DNA of 10,486 nucleotides. It comes from Parachlamydiaceae bacterium. GTDB lineage: Bacteria; Chlamydiota; Chlamydiia; Chlamydiales; Parachlamydiaceae. Position numbers and translations under genes: made by a program. Numbering within the stretch: the first letter of the stretch is position 1; each line of letters opens with the position of its first letter. The stretch lies in NCBI GenBank assembly GCA_013815395.1, contig JACDGH010000070.1:1-10486 (forward strand), written 5' to 3'. Shown piece after piece: positions 1 through 7,503 of the stretch. Below the pieces are notes generated by a model. The model was given only the letters and a program-made list of their open reading frames with translations. It did no database searches and had not been told where the DNA came from.

Positions 1-96
1 GTATGTGCTAGGTCACAGTGATCATGAACCGCCGTATACGGTTCCGTACGTACGGTGGTGTGAGAGGACGGGAGCGAAAGCTCCCTCCTACTCGAT
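1..96 (+). mobile_element. 3' end of a group II intron (domains V and VI)
   Basis: Domain V is visible at 28-59: a 9-bp lower helix (28-36 with 51-59, one G-U pair), a CG bulge at 49-50, a 4-bp upper helix (37-40 with 45-48) and a GTTC loop. The catalytic triad position reads CGC rather than AGC. Domain VI follows at 62-93: GAG/CTC and AGGA/TCCT helices, then GGGAGC/GCTCCC closed by a GAAA loop, with one unpaired A at 90 in the expected branch-point place. The intron should end near 96 (…CTCGAT). Domains I-IV and the intron-encoded reverse transcriptase lie left of the window, so whether it is complete or mobile cannot be judged. It sits antisense to, and 114 bp beyond, the stop of the czcA-like gene. 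The domain V/VI call is firm; the exact 3' splice site is inferred. Confidence 0.85.
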
Positions 97-210
97 CATT
101 GTAGAGACTTTTAATATTATTTAATGAGAATTTCATCTTATAGTTTTTTTAGTTTTGTTCTACGCGTTCAATCTTTGTGTCTTATAGCGTTTGTGTTGAC
201 TTATTTGTCA

Positions 211-3200
211 TTAAGTTGGCACGTTTATTTCTTCTTCCTTCTTGCTTACTAGAAAGAGCTGGCATAATGAGGGCAAGACAAATAAAGTTAGCAACGTTGA
301 ACTAAACAGCCCACCAATCACCACCGTCGCCAAAGGCTTCTGCACTTCTGCCCCTGTGCCGGTTGCCAGGGCCATTGGTACAAAGCCTAATGAGGCTACT
401 AAAGCTGTCATTAAAACTGGTCTTAAACGTGTTAGAGCACCTTCTGTAATTGAGTGCTTTAAGTTAAAACCTTGCGCATTCAATTGATTGATGTAAGTTA
501 GCATGACGAGTCCATTTAATACAGCAATACCAGATAAAGCAATAAAACCAACAGCTGCAGAAATTGAGAAGGGCATATCGCGAAGCCAAATGGCCACGAT
601 ACCACCGGTTAGAGCCATCGGTACGCCACTGAAAACAATCAATGCTTCTTTTATTGATTTTAGTGAAGTATATAACAACACTAAGATAAGTCCGAAACAC
701 ATAGACACAACAAGCATTAAATGATTACGGGCAGAAAGTAGATTCTCAAATTGTCCACCCCATTCTAGCCAATACCCCGGAGGAATCTTCACTTTTTGAG
801 CAATCTTTTCTTTTGCTTTAGAAACAAATGAGCCAAGATCATTGCCGCGCACATTTGCTTGTACAATAATTACGCGCTTGCCATTTTCCCTGGTAATTTC
901 ATTTAAGCCTTCAGTCATTGTAAGAGTAGCTACTTCTTTTAATGGTATGTAGCTACCTTTTTTATCATCGCCATGACGATGCAAGGGGATGGGTAAGTTT
1001 TCAAGTGCTAAAGGATTTTCACGTACATGAGGGGGGAGTCTCACAATAATATCAAAGCGGCGGTCACCTTCAAAAAGCACGCCAGCCGGGCTTCCACCCA
1101 CTGCCATTTGAATGACATTGAGGATGTCCGACATATTTAAACCCAGTCGTTTGGCAACTGCTCGATTAATATTTACTTCCATGGTGGGTAAACCATCAGT
1201 CTGGGCAACTTTAATATCGGCAGCCCCTTTAATAGTCCCTAAAACGCCAGCGATTTTTTCTGCAGTCTGTTGTAAGAGATCAAAATTATCCCCATAAACC
1301 TTTACGGCTACATCGCTGCGCACTCCGGCAATTAATTCGTTAAATCGCATTTCAATTGGTTGAGTAAATTCATAATTATTCCCGGGAAGTGTTTTTAACT
1401 TTGTTTCGATTTGTTCAATCAAATCGAGCTTTTTCAATGCAGGATTGGGCCATTCGTTTTGTGGTTTCAACATGACAAAAGTGTCGGAAACGTTTGGAGG
1501 CATTGGATCGGAGGCTAATTCAGCGGTTCCTGTTTTTGAAAAAGCAAATGCAACTTCAGGAAAACTTGTTAATGTCTTTTCAACATCAAGTTGCATAGCT
1601 GTGGATTGAGTTAATGATGTGCTTGGAATGCGCACTGCATGAAGAGCAATGTCTTTTTCATCAAGAGTTGGCACAAATTCTTGTCCCAAGCGGAAAAACA
1701 ATAAGAAAGAAGCAAACACAACGACAGAGCTAATGCCAACAATTTGTTCAGGAAATTTAAGAGCTTTCTCGAGCAAAAAGGCATAGGCATTTTTAACGCG
1801 ATTCATCACATAATGTTCTTTTTCCTCAAGTTTTGGCTTCACAAAAAAGGCAATCATAGCTGGGATAAAGGTGAGGGACAATATAAAAGCGGCTATTAAA
1901 GCGAAAATTACAGTCATAGCCATAGGCTCAAACATCTTGCCTTCGACACCTGAAAAAGTGAGCAGGGGAATGTATACAGTTAAAATAATCGCTTGTCCAA
2001 AAACCGTTGGATGGACCATCTCTTTGGTGGCCAAGGCTACTTCATATAATCTTTCAGATAAAGTTAGTTCATGCTTTTCAATTTTTTGCTTTTCTGAAAG
2101 TTTTCGGAGGCAATTTTCAGTAATAATCACTGCTCCATCAACAATCAAGCCAAAATCAAGAGCACCGAGGCTCATTAAGTTTCCACTAATTTTTGTTTGG
2201 ACCATTCCAATGGCAGTCATTAACATTGATAAAGGGATAATCATGGCTGCAATAAAGGCTGCCCTTAAATTTCCTAGCATCATAAAAAGAACTGCAATTA
2301 CTAAAAGAGCTCCTTCTAAGAGATTCTTTGTGACAGTATGGATTGTGGCATCGACGAGCTTAGTTCGATTTAAAACAGTTTTAGCTTTAATGTCTGGGGG
2401 GAGTGTCTGATTGATAATTTGCATTTTTTCGTCGACGGCCAGAGCAACGGTTCTACTGTTTGCGCCGATCAACATCATGGCTGTACCAATTACAACTTCT
2501 TGCCCATTCTCACTCGAGCTGCCCGTGCGCAATTCTTTTCCGATCGCTACGCTGCCAATATCCTTAATTCTAATAGGTACGCCTTTGCGTGTGTCGATAA
2601 CTACATCTTCAATCTCTTCAGGGCTTTCTATTCTGCCATCGCCTTTGACGAGGTAAGATTGGCTATTATACTCAATATATCCAGCGCCAACACTAAGATT
2701 ATTTTTTTGTAAAGCCTCAGCTATGTCGCTAAAGTTAATATCTAAGGCAAGCATCTTCTCAAATTGAGGTTCTACATGATACTGCCGAATATACCCACCG
2801 ATAGAATCTATTTCTGCAACCCCATGCGTGCCTTTTAACTGAGGCTTAATAATCCAATCCTGGACGGTGCGCAAATATGAAGCTCTTTCAGCATCCGTTG
2901 CCAGCATATGGCCTTCAGGTGTCAAATAACGATCATCAGATTGCCATCCTGGTTTGCCATTCGAAATAGAAGCCCCAATTCCATGCGGATGGTCGAACTC
3001 AACAGTCCACATATAAATTTCACCAAGTCCCGTAGAAATTGGACCCATTTTCGGCTCAGCACCAGGGGGAAGAACCTCTTTAGCTTCAGTTAGCCGTTCA
3101 TTAACTTGCTGACGGGCAAAATACACATTAACCGAGTCCTTAAAAATAGCAGTAACTTGCGAAAAGCCATTACGCGAGATCGAGCGCGTGCTCTCTAAAC

Positions 3201-3432
3201 CGGGGATACCCGCTAAAGCATTTTCAATGGGGTAGGTAACTTGTTTTTCAACTTCTATAGGGGATAAGGACGGAGTCAATGTATTAATTTGCAATTGATT
3301 ATTCGTAATGTCAGGTACAGCATCGATAGGAAGATTTTTCAAAGAAAATAATCCATATCCCGCTATAACAGCAGTAAGGAGGACAACAAAAATGCGATGT
3401 TGAATTGAGAAATTAAGAATTTTATCGATCAT
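211..3432 (-). CDS. czcA: CzcA/CusA-family heavy-metal efflux RND transporter
   Basis: This 1073-residue protein is the inner-membrane pump of a tripartite heavy-metal efflux system, which exchanges periplasmic or cytosolic metal ions for protons. It has full family length. The N-terminal helix (about 13-32) is followed by the first porter domain with the family block around 66-145 (VTYPIEN, RNGFSQVTAIFKD, PISTGLGEIYMWTVE), TM2-TM6 (about 370-530), a second porter domain with DPMPPNVSD at 642-650, and the C-terminal TM bundle. The TM4 motif DFG-x3-DGA-x3-TEN carries D426, D432 and E439, matching the three acidic residues essential in CzcA. Monovalent Cu/Ag pumps have an AIG/DAA form instead, so a divalent-cation substrate is inferred. 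The ATG lies 16 bp after the adaptor stop; AAGG at 3447-3450 is 14 nt upstream, rather far, so translational coupling is plausible. It is the last gene of the operon. No clear terminator is seen in 97-210. Confidence 0.95.
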   Translation of the reverse strand: MIDKILNFSIQHRIFVVLLTAVIAGYGLFSLKNLPIDAVPDITNNQLQINTLTPSLSPIEVEKQVTYPIENALAGIPGLESTRSISRNGFSQVTAIFKDSVNVYFARQQVNERLTEAKEVLPPGAEPKMGPISTGLGEIYMWTVEFDHPHGIGASISNGKPGWQSDDRYLTPEGHMLATDAERASYLRTVQDWIIKPQLKGTHGVAEIDSIGGYIRQYHVEPQFEKMLALDINFSDIAEALQKNNLSVGAGYIEYNSQSYLVKGDGRIESPEEIEDVVIDTRKGVPIRIKDIGSVAIGKELRTGSSSENGQEVVIGTAMMLIGANSRTVALAVDEKMQIINQTLPPDIKAKTVLNRTKLVDATIHTVTKNLLEGALLVIAVLFMMLGNLRAAFIAAMIIPLSMLMTAIGMVQTKISGNLMSLGALDFGLIVDGAVIITENCLRKLSEKQKIEKHELTLSERLYEVALATKEMVHPTVFGQAIILTVYIPLLTFSGVEGKMFEPMAMTVIFALIAAFILSLTFIPAMIAFFVKPKLEEKEHYVMNRVKNAYAFLLEKALKFPEQIVGISSVVVFASFLLFFRLGQEFVPTLDEKDIALHAVRIPSTSLTQSTAMQLDVEKTLTSFPEVAFAFSKTGTAELASDPMPPNVSDTFVMLKPQNEWPNPALKKLDLIEQIETKLKTLPGNNYEFTQPIEMRFNELIAGVRSDVAVKVYGDNFDLLQQTAEKIAGVLGTIKGAADIKVAQTDGLPTMEVNINRAVAKRLGLNMSDILNVIQMAVGGSPAGVLFEGDRRFDIIVRLPPHVRENPLALENLPIPLHRHGDDKKGSYIPLKEVATLTMTEGLNEITRENGKRVIIVQANVRGNDLGSFVSKAKEKIAQKVKIPPGYWLEWGGQFENLLSARNHLMLVVSMCFGLILVLLYTSLKSIKEALIVFSGVPMALTGGIVAIWLRDMPFSISAAVGFIALSGIAVLNGLVMLTYINQLNAQGFNLKHSITEGALTRLRPVLMTALVASLGFVPMALATGTGAEVQKPLATVVIGGLFSSTLLTLFVLPSLCQLFLVSKKEEEINVPT

Positions 3433-3448
3433 AAATGCTATTTAAACC

Positions 3449-4651
3449 TTAATGCGAATGTTCTGCTTCGTCTTTCTGAAGTTGGGCCCGTAATAAAAAT
3501 GTATTTTTACAAGCATATGTCTCTCCAGGAGCTAATCCTTCGAGAATTTCACATTGGTGTGCATCTGATTTGCCTATTTTGACAGGACGGACAGAAAAGC
3601 CTTCTGCTACAGGGATAAAAAGAGCATCAGCCCCTTCTATATTTTGAATTGCTTCCTTTGGGACCACTAGCGGCGCAGTGACTACGGATGTTGTCAATTC
3701 AGCATCAACAAACATTCCTGGAAACCATTTTCCCGAACGATTATCAATTTCTGCGATTGCCGTAGAAGTGCGGGTCTCTTCATCAAGGATAGGGCTTAAA
3801 TATACAAGTGTTGCTTTTGCTGTTTTGCCATCATGCGTCGAAATAACCACGTTTTGACCTTCTTTAACATGTGAACGATCTTGAGGAAATATGCTAATTT
3901 CTACCCACAATTTATCCAGATCAGCCACAATAAAAGCTTCATGGTCGATAGCAACCAATTCTCCTGAAGTCACATGCCGCGCAATCACTTTTCCGGCCAT
4001 GGGCGAACGCATTTCATAGATTCTTAATAGATCAGGAGAGTCATATTTTACTTGTTCAATTTCCTGTTCAGATAAGCCTAAGGCATATAAATTCTGGCGC
4101 GAAAGTTCCAGCTCGATTAACGATTCTTCCCTGGCATTTTGTGATTGATAAAATTCTTGCGATGCTGAAATTCTTTTTTCATGTAAGTTCTTTTCTCTTT
4201 GAAAATTTCCTTCTGAAAGTTGATTTCTATTGCTATTTGCTAAATATTTAGCTTTTGCTTCAGCCATCTCCCTACTACCAATGGAAGCTAAAGTTTCATT
4301 CATGCTCACCGATTGTCCTAAATTTTTATAAATTTCTACTACCGATCCGGCAACCTTAGGGTAAATGTGCGCAATGCTGTTAGCACAAACAACGATTTTG
4401 GCAGGAGTTTTGATACTTTGTTGAAGACGCCCCGCAGTGGCAGTGCGAATTTCTATACCATGGATTTTAAGTTGTTCCGGCGTTATTTCCACAACTTCAT
4501 TCGCATGGTCATGTTCATGACCATGCTCATCGTGGTCATGGTGTTCATGATGCTCATCATCTCCATCCATTGGGACTTCAATGTTCCAAAAGGCATATGC
4601 AGAGAGGGCGCAAGCTGCTACAGTAATGATTGTGGTAATTTTCTTTCTCAT
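3449..4651 (-). CDS. czcB: RND efflux periplasmic adaptor (CzcB/CusB-type membrane fusion protein), His-rich
   Basis: This 400-residue adaptor would bridge the RND pump and the outer-membrane channel and may hand metal to the pump. A short basic N-terminus and hydrophobic stretch (about 5-22) anchors or exports it; V-A-A-C at 11-14 resembles a lipobox, so it may be a lipoprotein. Residues 30-49 are almost entirely His, Asp and Glu (nine His), a typical metal-binding extension, and the C-terminus also ends in HSH. A barrel-sandwich half-motif lies near 97-125, an alpha-helical hairpin at about 126-195 whose tip region includes KRISASQEF, and its second half at about 212-245 (RSPMAGKVIARHV). 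Beta-barrel and membrane-proximal domains follow. Start: ATG with AAGGA at 4657-4661, 5 nt upstream, overlapping the stop codon of the channel gene. The gap to that gene is 8 bp. The family call is firm; the metal is inferred. Confidence 0.93.
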   Translation of the reverse strand: MRKKITTIITVAACALSAYAFWNIEVPMDGDDEHHEHHDHDEHGHEHDHANEVVEITPEQLKIHGIEIRTATAGRLQQSIKTPAKIVVCANSIAHIYPKVAGSVVEIYKNLGQSVSMNETLASIGSREMAEAKAKYLANSNRNQLSEGNFQREKNLHEKRISASQEFYQSQNAREESLIELELSRQNLYALGLSEQEIEQVKYDSPDLLRIYEMRSPMAGKVIARHVTSGELVAIDHEAFIVADLDKLWVEISIFPQDRSHVKEGQNVVISTHDGKTAKATLVYLSPILDEETRTSTAIAEIDNRSGKWFPGMFVDAELTTSVVTAPLVVPKEAIQNIEGADALFIPVAEGFSVRPVKIGKSDAHQCEILEGLAPGETYACKNTFLLRAQLQKDEAEHSH

Positions 4652-4659
4652 GCTTTTCC

Positions 4660-5943
4660 TTATCCATTAATAACTTCTGAACAGCATTTGGCTAATAATT
4701 GTATAATTTCAGTCTGCTTATGATGATATTCCTCAACGGCATCTAAATACTGTTGTCTAATCATAAATAATGTTGCTCTGGCATCCAAAAAATCCAGAAA
4801 GCTGCTATTACCTATAGCATAGCGTTCTTCTGCTAATTTAAATGCGTCAGTAGCGGATGTTTCTATAATCTCTTTAAGATCAGCTACCTGTAAATAAGCA
4901 GTATTCCATTCTCTATATACAACTTTAAGGCGAACTTTAAGCTTGTTAATCAGGTCGACTTGCTTGAGCATGACCTGATTTAATTCGAAATCTGCCCGTT
5001 CAATATTTCCTTGATTCCTATCAAAAATTGGCAAAGGAATATTTACGGCTAAACTAAGAGCTGGATCGTGAAAGTTGCGCGAAGTGGAAACCCCAACATA
5101 AATTGCCATATTGGGAATGCGCTTTGCATGCTCCAATTTTATAATTTTCCAAGCCTTTGAAACTTCTGCATGAGCTCTTGCAAGTTCAGGGTTATTTTCT
5201 ATTTCTTCTGCAAGTTGATGATAGGGCAATGGAGGTTCAATAGCGAATAGCTTAAATTCAACACGCTCAAATTGAGGTTCATTTGAATTCCAGAGAGAGG
5301 ATAATTGAATTTTTGTTCTTTGTAACTCAGAAAGGCGCTTATTAAAAATGATTTTGGCCATTTTTAAGGAGATTTCAGCTTTTTTTGTGTCAAGGAGTGG
5401 AGCTTTACCGCAACTTGTCTTGCACGTAATGCAATTAAGAGATTGCTCGGCAATTTCTTGAAAATCCTTGGCTAAAATCAATCTTTCCTGGGCTACAGCA
5501 GTATTTACAAAAGCATGCATAACTTCAGCATAGAGATCGCACTTTGCAATTTCTAAACTCCAATTTGTTTCATCTTGAGCAGCTTCTGCAACATGAATTC
5601 TTGCTTTCCGTTTGCCGCCAAGCTCAAAAAGTTGAGTGATGCCGATTGAAATGTCATTACCACTACTATTCCAGCTAGTTCCGTTAGATGGACCATCCAA
5701 TGAAATATTGAACTCAGGATTTGGATATAATCCAACTTGTCTTCTTTCAGCCTGTCTTATATCCGCATCGACTTCTGTGGCCATCGTTTTTATATTATTT
5801 AAAAGAGCATAGTTATATGCCTCTTCGAAATTAAGGATTACCGATAAATCTGCACAGAGCTCATCACACATTCCTAAATTTGTGAAAGCAAGGCAAAGAA
5901 GTACGCAGGTTTGAATTTTTTTTTGCCTAAAAATGGACAGCAT
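4660..5943 (-). CDS. czcC: TolC-family outer-membrane efflux channel (CzcC-type)
   Basis: This 427-residue protein is the outer-membrane duct of the tripartite efflux system. A signal peptide covers about residues 1-26. The rest shows the two-fold TolC repeat: QVGLYPNPEFNISLDGP (about 69-85) and ITQLFELGGKRKARI (about 102-116) are characteristic of the CzcC branch, and a second set follows with SLAVNIPLPIFDRNQGNIERA (297-317) and ERYAIGNSSFLDFLDARATL (373-392). The last segment and its first-repeat counterpart near 170-190 are the periplasmic tips that meet the adaptor. Oddly, the first tip carries C171, C174 and C178 (C-x2-C-x3-C), and the C-terminus has CC at 420-421. Start: ATG with AGGA at 5952-5955, 8 nt upstream. 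It lies 20 bp after the outer-membrane protein gene and 8 bp before the adaptor gene, so one transcript is very likely. Confidence 0.92.
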   Translation of the reverse strand: MLSIFRQKKIQTCVLLCLAFTNLGMCDELCADLSVILNFEEAYNYALLNNIKTMATEVDADIRQAERRQVGLYPNPEFNISLDGPSNGTSWNSSGNDISIGITQLFELGGKRKARIHVAEAAQDETNWSLEIAKCDLYAEVMHAFVNTAVAQERLILAKDFQEIAEQSLNCITCKTSCGKAPLLDTKKAEISLKMAKIIFNKRLSELQRTKIQLSSLWNSNEPQFERVEFKLFAIEPPLPYHQLAEEIENNPELARAHAEVSKAWKIIKLEHAKRIPNMAIYVGVSTSRNFHDPALSLAVNIPLPIFDRNQGNIERADFELNQVMLKQVDLINKLKVRLKVVYREWNTAYLQVADLKEIIETSATDAFKLAEERYAIGNSSFLDFLDARATLFMIRQQYLDAVEEYHHKQTEIIQLLAKCCSEVING

Positions 5944-5963
5944 AATTTAAATCCTGAAGGGTT

Positions 5964-6884
5964 TTAGAATGCATAGTCCAGCTGGCAGCCTGCATAGGGA
6001 GCACCTTCAATTTTGTAATGGTGCTTGTTATTATAATGCCTATTGGCTCTTTTGAATCGGCCTCCCGCATCATAGCCTAAGTGTAAATTAGCAAATAACT
6101 TAGCATTAGGGGTATAGTTAACTCCAAATTCCGCACCAGTTGTGGTATAGACGATGAGCCCCTTTTTTAGTACTTCATCATGTGCTAGCCTATGTCTTTC
6201 GTAAAACAATCTTGCTGCAACTGTTGCGGCCCAATGTTGAGTAATGTTGTAAACCACAGAAACATTCATAGGAAAAACAAGATTAATGATCCATTTTTCA
6301 CCATATTTCCAATCGACGCCTATGATTGGATAAACCCTATCAATCTTCATCCCTGTGAGAGCTAGAACGCCCAAGTTTATTCCTACATTTCTGTAGTCAT
6401 ATCTTCCCCATAGTAACATGTCATAGTTCATGTATTCGTTAAAATTCCAATGCTTTAAATTATCGAAATTTGCAGTCAATTGACCTTTCCATAACCAATC
6501 ACAAAGGCGTTTTGAAGAAAAGGCAACATTCAAGCTAGCTACATCAAAATCTTTTTGTCTATAGAAGGGATTACGATTCCAGTCAATTCGCGATCGCTCA
6601 TAGCTTAAACCTATGCTAGCACCTTCATCTATAGAAGCGTCATGGTAAAATACTGCACTCAGCTCTATTTCAGCTGTGGCAAATTGTATACGATGATCGC
6701 TGTCTTTCATTTTTCCCCTTCCAACAGCATCAAAAGTAAATTCTATCTTGAAGGGACCACGCGCATCGCTTTCCCTCACACCAACAATATCTGTAGGTCC
6801 AACATCTTGAAAATCGATATCAGCTTTTAGACTAGAACTAAGTACAGCCGCACCGGTCAATAAAATAAAGAGTATCTTTTTCAC
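5964..6884 (-). CDS. Chlamydial-type outer-membrane beta-barrel protein, first gene of the efflux operon
   Basis: This 306-residue protein starts with a clear signal peptide (MKKILFILLTGAAVLSSSLKA, cleaved near residue 21). Many alternating hydrophobic/polar strands follow and it ends in …LDYAF, the terminal Phe expected of a BamA-assembled barrel. The block GMKIDRVYPIIGVDWKYGEKW (178-198) followed by FPMNVSVVYN (204-213) resembles a conserved outer-membrane protein of Chlamydiae, perhaps in the DUF6268 group; this is recognition from memory. The start is GTG at 6884 with GGAG at 6893-6896, 8 nt upstream. The frame is open to TTG 6956, but that TTG is the start of the -35 hexamer, so the longer version is unlikely. 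Its place ahead of the channel, adaptor and pump genes suggests a link with metal traffic across the outer membrane, but no function can be read from the sequence. Confidence 0.82.
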   Translation of the reverse strand: MKKILFILLTGAAVLSSSLKADIDFQDVGPTDIVGVRESDARGPFKIEFTFDAVGRGKMKDSDHRIQFATAEIELSAVFYHDASIDEGASIGLSYERSRIDWNRNPFYRQKDFDVASLNVAFSSKRLCDWLWKGQLTANFDNLKHWNFNEYMNYDMLLWGRYDYRNVGINLGVLALTGMKIDRVYPIIGVDWKYGEKWIINLVFPMNVSVVYNITQHWAATVAARLFYERHRLAHDEVLKKGLIVYTTTGAEFGVNYTPNAKLFANLHLGYDAGGRFKRANRHYNNKHHYKIEGAPYAGCQLDYAF

Positions 6885-6927
6885 AGGCAACACTCCATAA
6901 CGGGTTTGTTTGTTAATAAGATCTCGT

Positions 6928-6956
6928 GTTTTATCCGAAGTGAGAAATATCGTCAA
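6928..6956 (-). promoter_or_regulatory. Promoter of the efflux operon
   Basis: On the minus strand TTGACG (6951-6956) and TAAAAC (6928-6933) are separated by 17 bp, a near-consensus -35 box and a 4/6 -10 box. Transcription would begin near 6921, giving a leader of about 37 nt before GTG 6884 with its GGAG site. No other promoter as good is visible before the later genes, which agrees with one operon. The spacing is normal, so no MerR-type stretched spacer is indicated. Confidence 0.6.
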
Positions 6957-6979
6957 GAAATGATTTTGTTAGGATACTA

Positions 6980-6999
6980 GCCTCAAAGATTTTTGAGGC
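6980..6999. repeat. Perfect 8-bp palindrome upstream of the operon promoter
   Basis: GCCTCAAA (6980-6987) and TTTGAGGC (6992-6999) form a perfect inverted repeat with a 4-base centre. It lies 23 bp upstream of the -35 box and just beyond the 3' end of the decayed gene at 7007-7437. No T-run follows in either direction, so a classical intrinsic terminator is unlikely. It could be an operator for a metal-responsive or other dimeric regulator encoded elsewhere. Confidence 0.45.
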
Positions 7000-7006
7000 G
7001 AGTGCA

Positions 7007-7437
7007 TTAGTTAGCTTGAATGTCCTTTTCTTTATCCAATAGAGCTTTTAGCACACTGACATCAGCTTTTAAGACACATTCTATAAATTATCTGGATCTT
7101 CTTCACAATAATCTTTAAAGATAAAATAAAATTTCCAATCGCTTAAGCCCAAATTTGCATAGTTTAAAAAAGTGAGCTAAATCTTCTGGGGTGTTAAAAT
7201 GCTTTAATAAATTTATACAGGTTCGTGCGACTCATACACTATAAGCTTTTAAATTATTGCGCCCAAAATAGGGTAGCCAGCGCGTCTCGCCCTGGATACC
7301 TTATTTGAGGCAACTTTTTTTTAATAAATAAAAATTTTTTACGCGAATCAAGGGCTACCGGAGGGAAGGTGATTAATTGCTTTTTGATACAATTTTAAAG
7401 TATCTAAAATTGATTTAATTGCTATAGTTTCTTGGGA
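7007..7437 (-). pseudogene. Remnant of an unidentified protein gene, interrupted by stops and frame changes
   Basis: The minus strand reads as protein-like pieces rather than random sequence. From about 7437 to 7351 one frame gives …AIKSILDTLKLYQKAIN then HLPSGSP, ending at TGA 7348-7350. From 7300 another frame gives ETRWLPYFGRNNLKAYSV, a TGA at 7232-7234 (one base from TGG), then LLKHFNTPEDLAHFFKLCK and a TAA at 7115-7117. KDYCEEDPDNL follows in the +1 frame. The 7300 frame resumes with VLKADVSVLKALLDKEKD and ends at TAA 7007-7009. I do not recognise the family. The matching frame before and after the break and the single-base origin of the TGA fit a once-intact gene. The evidence is by eye only and chance open frames in AT-rich DNA are possible. 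Confidence 0.45.
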
Positions 7438-7448
7438 AACGGATGGAT
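7398..7448 (+). repeat. Conserved leader block, copy 1
   Basis: This 51-bp block matches 8438-8488 at 49 positions; the first 38 bases are identical. It contains TATAGT at 7423-7428, a possible -10 box, though no good -35 box lies at the right distance. It precedes the paralogue at 7504 as the second copy precedes that at 8548. It may hold a shared promoter or regulator site. It also overlaps the start of the decayed minus-strand gene. Confidence 0.7.
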
Positions 7449-7503
7449 CATGTCCTGAATATCTTGAGAAGAATTTAACAAAAATTTAACAATGAGTTTT
7501 TTT

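Noticed and set aside
1871..2410. A 179-codon + strand open frame within the pump gene, with several shorter ones nearby (for example 242-487 and 2411-2656).
   Set aside because: They lie antisense to a conserved, full-length RND gene, have no family features and low-complexity composition expected of antisense frames.
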